Shown one piece after another: positions 10,839 to 20,747 of a stretch of DNA of 64,000 nt (position 1 is its first letter; each line of letters opens with the position of its first letter). The notes below the pieces were generated by a model. The model saw nothing but the letters and a program-made list of their open reading frames with translations, did no database searches and was not told the DNA's origin. This DNA comes from Paraconiothyrium sp. Pb-2020 (lineage: Eukaryota > Ascomycota > Dothideomycetes > Pleosporales > Didymosphaeriaceae): assembly GCA_022419385.1 (NCBI GenBank), contig JAJUBI010000005.1:4278001-4342000 (forward strand), in the 5' to 3' direction. The position numbers and the translations under genes are program-made.

Positions 10839-12085
10839 TCGACCCGCCCTGACATACCATGCGGCAACATATGACAATGTGCGATGATGCAAGTCTAAAC
10901 GAAGAGTGCTCTAACTTGCTTTAATTACTGGCGAACGACAAAACCTTACATGCTTTCTCACCATACCCCTTCCAATCTCGACCTTTCCTCGGCGCCTATA
11001 AGCGCCGTAACTCGCTCGACATAATAACCTACCTACCGCAATCGTCTATCTGAAGGACACGAGGTGCTTGGAATTCTTTTGTTGTCATTTCTCCCTCATA
11101 CCACCTTTTCTTTCCTTTCGACAAAAACGAGCCATGCTCGTATTGTCCACTTCCTTCCGGATTGGCTGTTTCGCGTACACATGAATAGTATTTGTGCCCT
11201 CTGCTATTCACCTTGCTACCCAGCTGACCTCCCCCGAAACTTCCTCTTGTGTTCGTGTTCGGTTCTAAAAAGGCACCATCACCAGTGTTTTGCACCCCAA
11301 GGGACAAGGAGGCTTGCAAGTCTGGCGATATCTGTATGTTTTCTTTTTCGAATTATGGGCAGCGGGGATTTGGCTTCTGATGCAGTTCATGGGGAAGTGG
11401 TGCGATGAAGACAGTGGCTGTGAGAGGGCATTCCTTTTCATGTATGATGGATCTGCGAGTTGGTGGTTGGGCATTTTGGCGTGATAAGACATGATGCTAG
11501 TTCCACATACCTCTTCTACCTCAACTTTTCTTTGTGTTAAAAGTATCGTGTTCTCCGTCGTGAAAGGTTCGCTTTTCCAGATGCCCGAACCTGTCGAATG
11601 AAGTACGGCTCCCAATGTGCTTTCGAACTTGCTCCTGTTTGTTCGCCGCTCACATCATATTAGCGACTCTTTTCCACAATTTTGTGACTCGCACGATACA
11701 GGCGTAAACAGACAATGCAGGTTTACGTCGTACAACGTCCGCCTAATGGAGAAGTGCAGCCGATGCTCGGCTATGAGGTCTAATATATCCATATTACAGA
11801 GAACGTGCCACCAATAAGAACAGGACTCCACTGCACAATACAGGATGGTATATTGACTCCTTCCTCATGCGCCATTCGAGGTCTTTTTCAATTACGACCT
11901 TCTCGTGGTAGCAATGCTTTGCGATCCTACCGTGTCGTCGTATATGCGTGCCCGTTGCGTAGCTTACGACGTGCTGCTTCGTATCATGGAAGGCACAAAC
12001 GTATAAATATTTAGGGACCTCGCGTAGTGCATACATACCGAGACCGTCGTTTGGGTTTCTCGCGACGTACATTTTCTCATTCAAG
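10839..12085. other. Intergenic, about 1.25 kb
   Basis: It contains the 3' UTR of the G-beta gene and the promoter of the secreted-protein gene. Short open frames on both strands are not convincing. A TATA-like site lies near the right end. Confidence 0.5.
12002..12009 (+). promoter_or_regulatory. TATA box of the small secreted protein gene
   Basis: TATAAATA lies 76-84 nt upstream of the ATG at 12086, with no intervening ATG, a good position for a core promoter with a short leader. Confidence 0.5.
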
Positions 12086-12640
12086 ATGCTATCCCTCACG
12101 CTCCTCCCCTTCCTGCTCACAGCAGCATCCCCAATCACCGCAATTGCCATCCCATCCAACACCACAGCCCTTGACCCTCCAGTACCCCTCCGACAGTGCT
12201 TAAACAACGCAAACAGCACCCAGTTCCTCTCCCTCATCCCTCAATTCGCAGACCTCCTCGAATCCGAGCCCCGCACCAATCTGTCCGCCTTCCCAGATAC
12301 AATGAACGGCCAGAGCGCGCGTCGCCCCCAGCACACCATCGACGGCATCTGCATTGAGCTGCTAACCATAAATACCGACGTGCTCTTCCCGCTCAAGATC
12401 ACAGGATCTGGGCTCGCGCATACGGCGCGTGGTATCGCGGAGCAGTGTGGAGGAATGGGATGGGGGTACTATGTGGATAAAGAGACGGGGAATAATTATC
12501 ATAAGGAGGTGTGGGCTATATTGGAGACGTGCTCGAATTGGGCGCCGAAGACGAGTGGCTCGAGGTTGATTTGTCCGACGGATACGACGGGGTTGGAGAG
12601 GCATGATCCGAGCTTGCCGTGTCCGGGGGAGGGGGCGTGA
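12086..12640 (+). CDS. Small secreted protein with paired cysteines
   Basis: A single exon encodes 184 aa. Residues 1-20 (MLSLTLLPFLLTAASPITAI) form a clear signal peptide with a probable cleavage after AIA. The mature part has six cysteines (RQCL, GICIE, EQCGG, ETCSN, ICPT, PCPG), enough for three disulphides, and several N-glycosylation sequons. No transmembrane helix or catalytic motif is visible. I do not recognise a family. Size, secretion and cysteine content fit a cell-surface, adhesion or effector-type protein. The ATG is the first after the TATA-like site. Confidence 0.75.
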   Translation: MLSLTLLPFLLTAASPITAIAIPSNTTALDPPVPLRQCLNNANSTQFLSLIPQFADLLESEPRTNLSAFPDTMNGQSARRPQHTIDGICIELLTINTDVLFPLKITGSGLAHTARGIAEQCGGMGWGYYVDKETGNNYHKEVWAILETCSNWAPKTSGSRLICPTDTTGLERHDPSLPCPGEGA

Positions 12641-12896
12641 AGGGGAGGTCGTGCCGATTCCTGTTTAGTTTACTGTTTAACTACAGTACATGCAAAAAGA
12701 GCAAATGGTTATTGAAGACACGGATGAAGTTAGATCATACACCTTCACTGTAGAGCAGTTCCAGGGAAATGGCATCTTTGACATTGTGACTGATAACCTC
12801 CCATCTTTTGCTAGACATAACAGTACACGCTTTTGCGATGCAACGCCAACGCCTGTCCTTGGATATCTCGCGTTAAAATTGATAGCATTCCGATTT

Positions 12897-13424
12897 TTAC
12901 AAAAGAGCAAACCCAGCAAACAGGCCACCAGCTACTATCCCGGCTCCATACGATTTCCGCGACGCAGCATTGCCGGTTTGTTCGGCTGGTGCCGGAGGAA
13001 TCGATGAGACCGCGCTCGACGACGTGGAAGCAGAGGTTTCTAGCGATGACAGAGCCGTAGAAGAGCTGTCCCTCGTCGACGCAACCGTAGACAGCATAGA
13101 CGAGACCGGGGAGTGTGGCGAAGCAGATGGGGAGTGTTTCGCGCTGCTATGTGTCGTCTCGCTGGGTCGATATATAGTCGTCTTCGAGGCGCCGTACGTG
13201 GGTGCGTTGGAGGGGTCAAAGACAGGTATCGTGTAAACTTCTGCGGATGTGTATCAGTATGGCAGTACCTGGAAGAGTAGGGGCCAAGGTGAGAACTGAC
13301 CAGACATAAATGTAACAGTGACCATGGCGCCAGTTGGGCTGTTGCCCGGCGCATCACTATGCTGTCCGTACTGCAGCTGCGCTGCTGCACTGCCTAGTAG
13401 TAAGAAGCCCGCTGCGTATTTCAT
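12897..13424 (-). CDS. GPI-anchored Ser/Thr-rich cell-surface protein
   Basis: Exons 13301-13424 and 12897-13240 (minus) with a 60-nt GT-AG intron give 155 aa. The start MKYAAGFLLLGSAAAQ is a signal peptide. The middle is Ser/Thr-rich (TSASTSSSAVSS) and probably heavily O-mannosylated. The end AGIVAGGLFAGFALL is a hydrophobic tail preceded by small residues (GNAAS), as expected for GPI attachment, and stops directly. The first exon carries the short segment GAMVTVTFMS, with IPVFDP just after the splice. Such proteins sit in the plasma membrane or wall. No enzyme domain is seen. It is convergent with the secreted-protein gene at 12086, 256 nt apart. Confidence 0.75.
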
Positions 13425-14543
13425 CGAGAGTACGTTAGTTTTTAGTGTTTTGGAGACGTTGGTAAAGGATCATGATATATCAATATTGCCCAGCCCCAGC
13501 GTACAAAGGCACAAAGCCGTCAGCTCCCTCCTTTGTGCTATGCCCCCCCCATCGTGGCCCCCTCTCTCATTTCGGAGGTCTCGTGCTCATAAGGGGCGGT
13601 TACGAAGGAGTCTGGCGGTGGCGAGCGCGATTACAGGCTTGCTGGAGCGGCTGTGGAAACGGCCGTTTGGCTTGGAGGAGAAGCGCGAGGTCTGATGTTG
13701 AAGGCGAAAGGCCGGTGATTGGATGGGAGCGCCCGAGGCTAATTTTAGCGCGGCGGAAGGCGCAAGCGTCGGGTAGGAAGATCAACACCAACTTTTGAAG
13801 TCACCAAAACGCGTCTGGCTACCTATTCTTCTAAACGTGGATGGGCGCTCACACGCTACATGTATACAAGCAACGTCAAGACAATCGAAAATTGGACATA
13901 CGATCGTGATTTGACATCATACTGACCATTCGAAGCGACCACCCAAGATGTGCCGGAAAGTCCACAGAACAGCCCAAATGAGAAAGATGACCGTATACTG
14001 TAGTTTCAGCTGAATGTAAGATGATTCTGGATTCACAACGCAATACAGGATGCAAAGGCAGAGAAAATGAACGAAGGTGTCCTAGATATCAACTCTTGGT
14101 CCTGTCTAGGCGTTTGCTGCAACGCTTTCGTCAAATTCCAAGAATTTCTTCGCATAATTCAAGGCCACGGTAACAGAAATCGTTCCATTATGGCGATAAA
14201 AATCCTGGGATCTCACCGTAATTTGTTAGATGTGTGGAACCGAAGGAGAACATCACTTATTAGAGTCTCTCCTACTAAACGATTTTGGGTTGCTTTGGAT
14301 AACTCTATATCTGGAGAGTTTAGCGCAGAAAAGAGGTGCATAGAATACGAGCCAACTACAAAAGGACTAGCTTCGTGCTAGCCAGTCAATGATACCAAAG
14401 AGTAGAACCCTGGATTTAAACGCTCACTACCTTGATACCTCTGAACACCTTCTTGGAAAGCTGCTTCCCTAACACACGCCATCAACTTCGAGTTCTCTTC
14501 ATCAAAATCTCGTCAGCCACATCAGAGTCAAACTCTATCCGCC
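13425..14543. other. Intergenic, about 1.1 kb
   Basis: Upstream region shared by the GPI-protein gene (-) and the nucleotidyltransferase-like gene (+). A 104-codon frame at 14067-14381 has no recognisable features and is not called. Confidence 0.5.
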
Positions 14544-15503
14544 ATGACGACTACAGGTAGCCTCATTCTTGAGGAGTCTACTTCTGTGGGCGGAATGGAC
14601 CACGTTCTCGACATTTTGGCATCTTATCAACATCCTTGCATCGTACTAGGACGCAACGCACATCGCTGGATGGGCTCTGCAGGGGCACACTCCCGTACGT
14701 GCGACATGCTCGTTCGCGACGATCAATTGAAGAGCATCGCCGCCGAACTTATTGAGACCAATCATTGGGAGCGTGTTACTGCTGGCATATCTTCATACTC
14801 GCACACTCAGCCCGACAGTGCGGATGATGCCGACGTCTTCCTGCGAAAGACCACCGTCGATCATGACTCCAAGTACTTTGATTTCGAGCTCAACTTATTG
14901 TGCTTGTGGTCGGAAGCCACGTACCACATCCATGTCGATGACTGTCCTACCATCGAGGTGCCAGACTTCTATGTCGTGAACAACGTGCTGATCGAAGAAG
15001 GCTGGCATCCAGCTGCTCAGCGCACAGACGATTTTTGGCACGGTCCTTGTCCTCATCTGGACTCAAAGATAAAAAATATTCCCAAATGGCTCACTCCACG
15101 GCCGCTATTCGTCAAAGGATATCCACGAGGCAAAAGCTCATCAAGTAACACTCCTATCTTCGTCCCAACTCTTCCAACTTACCCGGATGCTCTCATATAC
15201 CACGCTACTCAATACAAGGAGTCAAGACGAGGACTTTCGTCAGAGTCATCCTGGCAAATCAGAAACCTAACCCGGTATCTGTACTTGGAACTGCCACACC
15301 AGCAACTGCCACTGCTTATAGAGCTCGAAGAAGACCGGTTTATGGAGGAGTATCTTCGGACCTATGTGAGAAAGCCTTACTTTGTATATCACAACGTTCC
15401 TGGGTTGGGGTTCACAGGGACACGAGTTAGAGAGTGGGATCCAGCTAGTTTCCCAGATTACCCCAGACGGATCCCTCCACATAGTCAAGGAAAGATTTCA
15501 TAG
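14544..15503 (+). CDS. Fungal hypothetical protein, possibly nucleotidyltransferase-fold
   Basis: One uninterrupted exon encodes 319 aa with no signal peptide or membrane helix. The segment GRNAHRWMGSAGAHSRTCDMLV at residues ~37-58 (positions 14652-14718) resembles the substrate-loop region of nucleotidyltransferase-like fungal proteins, in which HRWMG precedes a D-x-D-x-x-V strand; here only one Asp of the pair is visible. Later parts (SYFDFELNLLCLW-like strand, DCPTIEVPDFYVVNNVLIEEG, YLRTYVRKPYF) are rich in aromatics and look globular. Many paralogues of this type occur in dothideomycetes without known function. If the fold is right, loss of the second Asp would argue against catalysis. 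The assignment is tentative. Confidence 0.6.
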   Translation: MTTTGSLILEESTSVGGMDHVLDILASYQHPCIVLGRNAHRWMGSAGAHSRTCDMLVRDDQLKSIAAELIETNHWERVTAGISSYSHTQPDSADDADVFLRKTTVDHDSKYFDFELNLLCLWSEATYHIHVDDCPTIEVPDFYVVNNVLIEEGWHPAAQRTDDFWHGPCPHLDSKIKNIPKWLTPRPLFVKGYPRGKSSSSNTPIFVPTLPTYPDALIYHATQYKESRRGLSSESSWQIRNLTRYLYLELPHQQLPLLIELEEDRFMEEYLRTYVRKPYFVYHNVPGLGFTGTRVREWDPASFPDYPRRIPPHSQGKIS

Positions 15504-17592
15504 TCTGGGGTAAGTACAGCACGATGATGAAGGAATCGAGATAAGAAATACTTACTAGAAGGTGAGGGGGCGAAAGAGTGTGCGCAAAGAAGAGAGGATC
15601 TCACGGAGCTAATGTGGGCGAGGGTCAACTCACGAGACGTTATATCTGTCAGGCGAGGGAAGCGCGAGCGTGAGTGTGAAATTCTGTGTCAGTTGGTCAG
15701 GTTGTGAGCATAGAAGTGGAGAGTTCAGAGGTAAACTACAACGAATGACCAGACTAAGGAACTGGCACATAACATAATAGGTTTACGATACAAGGCAGGC
15801 AGGTGTAAAAGGTTGGTAAAGGAAGAACTGCGAACGCCAACATTGGCTTGGCGGGCAGCGCAAATGCCTGTAGTCGACCTTTTCCTACAGTCCTAGAACA
15901 CGATTTGTCGCTTCGAGCCGTGGAACGAAGGCAAAATCGAAAGCTGCAGGCGGTCATTGTCTTTCGCTGTGTTCCTCCGCCGCTAACTGCAGGTTACTCA
16001 TATATTGCTCGTGGTGATCTACCAGCAAGCTGTCTTTTGGAGGAAAAGTACACGCTGCGCCAGGAGCTAATTTAAGACTGAACATATTCGTGCAGATCTG
16101 CTCGTAGTAAACTGGTGAAGACTCCAAGGAGCTAGTCGGCAACCTGTTGCGAAAAGTACTAGACCGGCACTGAAAGTAGATCGAACTGGGTAGTAACATC
16201 ACAGAATATAGGCTCCCGAATAATGAGTGGACTGGGCTACGATGCAAGTCACCAGCCTGACCAGGAGAAGATTGGACTATAAGAGAACCTTTCGTAAGCT
16301 CGAGTTCTGAGTACACAGAATCAGAGGTCCATACCTGCAGCACGCCCGACCCTGTCACCATATGTGCATTCCGCCTTCGCTCGAGAAGCAGAGGGCAATT
16401 GCAACTCCAAATTCGCCCTCGCCGTATTCGGGCAATATCCAGACGAAAGCTGCTCGTGAAGGTCTAGGTCTGAGGCGAAGTCGCAGCTCGTCGGTCCTAT
16501 TAATGAAGGTTTATTTGACTGCAATCTGTCGAAGGCATTTTGAGTACGAACTATCGAGTCTATGACAATCCCGACTTCTAGCCGAAATATGCATTGCTAG
16601 GGCACTTAGTAACGTGGTCTGACAACCCCTGCCATCTCGCCAACCATCGGAAACAGCGCGCGCGCATATTATCCATAAATCGCCGCAACGCCCGCCAAGC
16701 GAAGATAAATTACACAAATGCAAGTCGAGACTCATCTTGTAAGCAGTGAGTACCTGGGTGTCGGAGCCTCCACAGCGAAGTATACGATGCCGACCCCGAG
16801 TACTGAATCGTATTCGTCGCCACAGTGTCACCTGACCCAATCTACTCCATAGACCAACGGCGGTAACCGTCGTTTATTTTGACGCTTGACACCGTTATTT
16901 TTGGAAAGGTAATCGACGGTCAACCTCGAGGCTAAGGCGAGCCGTCCTGCAGGTCCCACTGCAATTAACCTCAAAGTCGGAACTTTTCGTATTCTTACTA
17001 TGCGGCTCGTTCCTTTGTACCTTCAGCTGTCTGCGGAGAGCGGCCTCGTGCGGCTTCCGCCGCATGTGACGATCTATCCGCTGGACACTCATTTTGTTTC
17101 TGTGGTTCTGTCTCGTATTCATCATCTCAGTCGGCTCCGTCTAGAGCTTCTTGTCATCAGTCTTACCAGCCAGACCCTCCCTCGCAATATGCGGAACTCT
17201 GCGGCCCTACGCAAAAGGATACACAGACAATCCAGGTCACAGAAGACCATGGCACCTCAATACTGAGTAGCTATATGTGGGCTAATAATAGCTGCAGGCT
17301 AGCCGAATTACGGAATTCGTGATGCGCGCAAGCGGTGCCTTCGTCCAAGGCGACGCGAGAATTGGCGAGATGGCGGACCACGAGGAGTCTGGGTGTTCAT
17401 AGATCCGTGCTAGATCCTCAATGTCTGGATCCGGGGAGTCGCATATTTGAAATATGAGGGTTGGCAAGTAGTATAAAGGTCAGTGACTGTCCCCTCGTTA
17501 GAGATCATCAGCACAGATCGTCAGTGTCCAATTACTTCAACAGATCGCATCCGGATACACACCCCACGGTATTTACCTTAAAAAACATCAAA
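15504..17592. other. Intergenic, about 2.1 kb
   Basis: No coding region is supported. The rightmost 130 nt hold a TATA-like site and the leader of the DUF4360 gene. Confidence 0.5.
17472..17477 (+). promoter_or_regulatory. TATA box of the DUF4360 gene
   Basis: TATAAA lies about 120 nt upstream of the ATG at 17593, which is the first ATG of the DUF4360 reading frame. Position and motif fit a core promoter. Confidence 0.4.
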
Positions 17593-18478
17593 ATGCATTC
17601 CAAGATTGCCGCTTTCCTTCTTCCGCTCTTCGCTGTTGCGAACCCAGTCCCAGCATCTGGTTCTGGTGCTGCCCCCGACCCATCCCAGATTACCATCATC
17701 GACTCTGCCTACTCGGGTAACGGCTGCCCGCAAGGTTCCGTCTCTACGAGCACTTCTCTAGACAAGACTGTAAGCACATATTTCTCTTCTATACCCTTCT
17801 ATCTCTTGTGCCTGCCAATGGGGGGGACAACAGCCGCGAGAACGGTTATCTAGTAGAGGTAGTTTGTTAATGATCTTGATAAGGTTATCACGTACGGATT
17901 TGATCAATTCCAAACATACATCGGCCCCGGTATCGCCACCAAGGACAACTCGCGCGCCTGCCAGCTCCACCTCAACCTCAAATATCCAGGCGGCTTCCAA
18001 TACGCTGTGGTCTCCGCCACGTATCACGGCTTTGCGCGCCTCGACAAGGGCATCACGGGCGACTTCCTCACTAGCTACTACTTCTCCCAGGACGCAGGCA
18101 AGACATCGACAACACGCATGAGCGCTACGGGAGGCGGCGAACTCGTCAACGGCCAGGTGTACACCAAGCAAGACAACGTTGAGACCACCGCTGTTGTCTG
18201 GTCGCCATGCGGCACCACGGGTATCCTGAACGTGAACAACCGCATTAGCTTGAGGTCTACCAACTCGTCTGCTTATGGCGAGCTTTCCAACGACGATGCT
18301 ACCGTTGCGTTCACACAGCAGGTTCATGTTTCGTGGCAGCCTTGCACACCTAAGAGGTAAGATGGTACTCAAGCATGTGTTAGTTGACCCATTGACTAAC
18401 TTGGAAGTGCGTAGCGGCACTACGCCCGGCGACACCATTGGTATTGGACAGCCCGGTGTCGGAGTCGAGTACAGCTAG
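17593..18478 (+). CDS. Secreted DUF4360 protein
   Basis: Exons 17593-17769, 17884-18356 and 18415-18478 give 237 aa. Residues 1-18 (MHSKIAAFLLPLFAVANP) are a signal peptide. The mature part follows the DUF4360 pattern closely: ITIIDSAYSGNGCPQGS, FDQFQTYIGPG, ACQLHLNLKYPGGFQYAV, TYHGFARLDKG, SYYFSQ, VVWSPCG, LNVNNRISLR and VSWQPC. Four conserved cysteines are present. The family is secreted, common in plant-associated ascomycetes and of unknown biochemical role, probably a beta-sandwich. The last exon adds a Gly-rich tail. If intron 2 were retained, the protein would end a few residues earlier at an in-frame stop, so the last 20 residues depend on splicing. Confidence 0.88.
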
Positions 18479-19795
18479 GTGGATATATCCACGACAGCTG
18501 CGTTTGAGACGAGATTTCCTTGTTTTTATGTTTGCGTCGATTGCATTGGGGTGCCGGGAACGTGTACATAGCTCGCTCTGTGCGGACGACTGTTGAAGAA
18601 TTGAGACTTTTGACGACCTTACTTTGACGTCCCAACGCATCTTGCATTCGGCGGCGATCGCTCAAGCTATCGAATAACCTCAACATATCCACGTCACACT
18701 CATGATACCCAATGCGCAACCCTAATCGCCATCACTATCCAATAGCAATACCGCAGCATTGGAGTAATCAATCACCATCCAGTAAAAATGCTGAAGCATG
18801 GGAATATTCAAGCATACAGACTAATCAGCAGCGCTCGGACGCTACCACTTACTTCACAGACACCCAATGCGCAACTCGTAATTCTGGATTAACATCACCA
18901 TCCAATAGCATTGCCTCAGCATGATAACATCCACGCACACAGACCACTCAGCAGCGCTCACCCGCGCTCGGACGCCATAATATACCTGCCTTATCACCGC
19001 CCAGCATCAGCCCTGCGCGGAACAGCGGAGCACAAGACGGGCCGCAAAGAAGCGCAATGCAGAACGTATCGAAGCAAACTTTGTACAATTTGGAATCTAG
19101 GATGAACAATGTTTGTGTCTCGAGATAACATACCAGCCCCATGTTTGTCCAGCAGAGTGATTTGGAATACACTTGAACATTGTTTACGCGGGCAGCCAAG
19201 TAGGTCGTGGCAGTCTAGCATGGAGCGAACATGTGGTGCAGGGTCTCGGACCGATCCGATCCTCCGAGTTGCAATGCAGGGCATGCGAGAGGGTATAGCA
19301 CGGGGCACCCCTGTCTTAACTTCCACCTCAGCATTGACGCATAGAACACGCCGGGCTTCCAAAGTTCCATATCTCCATCTTTCACCTCAAGATGCGGTTT
19401 GATAGATCTTATCTCGACATATGTTAAGTCTCAATACGAGCGGCTCGGCTGTCTTCGATATTCGGACTCAATAATTGATGGATCTCAGGGAATTGATAGA
19501 GTTCAAGAATTGTCTCGTATCGTCTCGATACTATTTGCCCAACGTCTCAATATCGGCGCTCGGATACCTTGGATATTCATTTAGGAAAATGCAGGAACAG
19601 AACAGCCCGGAACCCTGACGCCCTTCGACCAATCCATGCTGCTATGCTCACATCCGCATCGTACATATCCAGACCACAACAAGAGACCCACAGAGAAAAG
19701 AAAAGTATGTTCCTCAGAAAGTGAAAGGGAACTATGTTCTTACAAGCCAACCCATAAGAAGTGTGTAAAGTTGAATCGAAGAGTTTTGTGCAACG
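18479..19795. other. Intergenic, about 1.3 kb, repeat-bearing
   Basis: It lies between the DUF4360 gene (+) and the velvet gene (-), which converge on it. The 18702-18976 part holds degenerate direct repeats. The rest shows no gene. Confidence 0.5.
18702..18976. repeat. Degenerate interspersed direct repeats
   Basis: Three sub-motifs recur. ACCCAATGCGCAAC occurs at 18707 and 18862. A ~30-nt block starting ATCACYATCCARTA and ending in an AGCAT occurs at 18731, 18771 and 18894. CAGCAGCGCTCGGACGC occurs at 18827 and, interrupted by 8 nt, at about 18950-18975. The pattern suggests one or two duplications of a ~125-nt unit followed by divergence. No open frame or terminal inverted repeat is seen. 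Confidence 0.6.
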
Positions 19796-20747
19796 TCAGG
19801 ACGCACGCCGGGTTTGGATCGTTCGAAGAACATCCATCCATCCGTCATCGTCTTCACCATCTTGATCGTTGCCTGTACGGCAGGAACGCACACGAATCAG
19901 GAACCGAAATTATTTTTCAATACTTGGCCACCAGGTACTTACCATTATATGCCGTTGGACCGCCAGCCTGAACAACAATGGGGTTCGAATCGACAACCTG
20001 GACTGCTGCAGCGCCTGTGACAGAGGCTGGAGGTGGGTCTGAGCTTGAGTTTCGCATCCGTAGTAGAGTGATGCGTATCCGATAAGTGCCGGCCTGGCGG
20101 ATGACGAGGCCGGAGAAGCGCATGTAACCAACAGCCTGTGAATCGCTCAACTCCATGGAGGCGATTGAGCCGTCTGCTTCGTCGTCGGCTAGCGTGTGAA
20201 TGTTGTCAACTCGTCTACCGGAAAGCAGTGTATTGAGCACCGTAGGGTCTGACGAGACTGTCGAGCCTGGTCCAGGTACTAGAGATGCGATAGCAGCAAG
20301 GTTCAGGGCATCCTCAGTTGCCGCGTTCGGGTTTGGATTCGTCGTTCGTAATCGCACGATGATGGTTCCATTGATGGAGTAGCCGGCGCGGGCGTTTGAG
20401 GGAGGTTGCACAACAATGTCCATTGCGTATCCCCGGTCTTCAGGCGAAAGGGACGTCCGACTGGGCCGAGGAACCCGCCTGTTTCCGGTGTCGTGTCTTG
20501 AGTGAGCTGATGATCTGCCAAACGTCCGCTGTTGCGCAACGTGAGCCATGGAGTTGCTTGCTGATGATTCGCCTTGACCGTTGAGTTCGCCGTTGAGCAA
20601 TTCTGCTATGCGAGCCGATCGTCTGACTGACGCGTTGGAGCGGCTTCTTGAAGTGGTGTTGCGGGAAACGGATCTGACGCCTCTCCTCGACGAGTTCCGG
20701 GAAGGATTTGGATTTCTACCTCTTCCTCTTCCGCGGCCTCTTTGCAT
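19796..20747 (-). CDS. Divergent velvet-domain protein
   Basis: Exons 19943-20747 and 19796-19872 (minus; 70-nt intron) give 293 aa. Residues 1-50 are Arg/Gly/Ser-rich (MQRGRGRGRGRNPNPSR), likely disordered, basic and nuclear. The velvet fold is suggested by DIVVQPPSNARAGYSINGTIIVRLRT at positions ~20345-20430 and by SIASMELSDSQAVGYMRFSG with LVIRQAGTYRIRITLLRM near 20080-20160, matching the paired strands of velvet factors (VeA, VelB, VosA). The usual RRPIDPPP signature is absent. The C-terminus after the intron is acidic (NDQDGEDDDGW). Velvet proteins bind DNA and control development and secondary metabolism; this is a paralogue rather than a core member. The ATG chosen is the only one before the basic segment. 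Confidence 0.75.

Noticed and set aside
14067..14381. 104-codon plus-strand open frame
   Set aside because: Has an ATG but no domain, signal or neighbouring exon; too little to call.
17758..18438. 226-codon minus-strand frame over the DUF4360 gene
   Set aside because: Antisense shadow of a gene with signal peptide, introns and family pattern.
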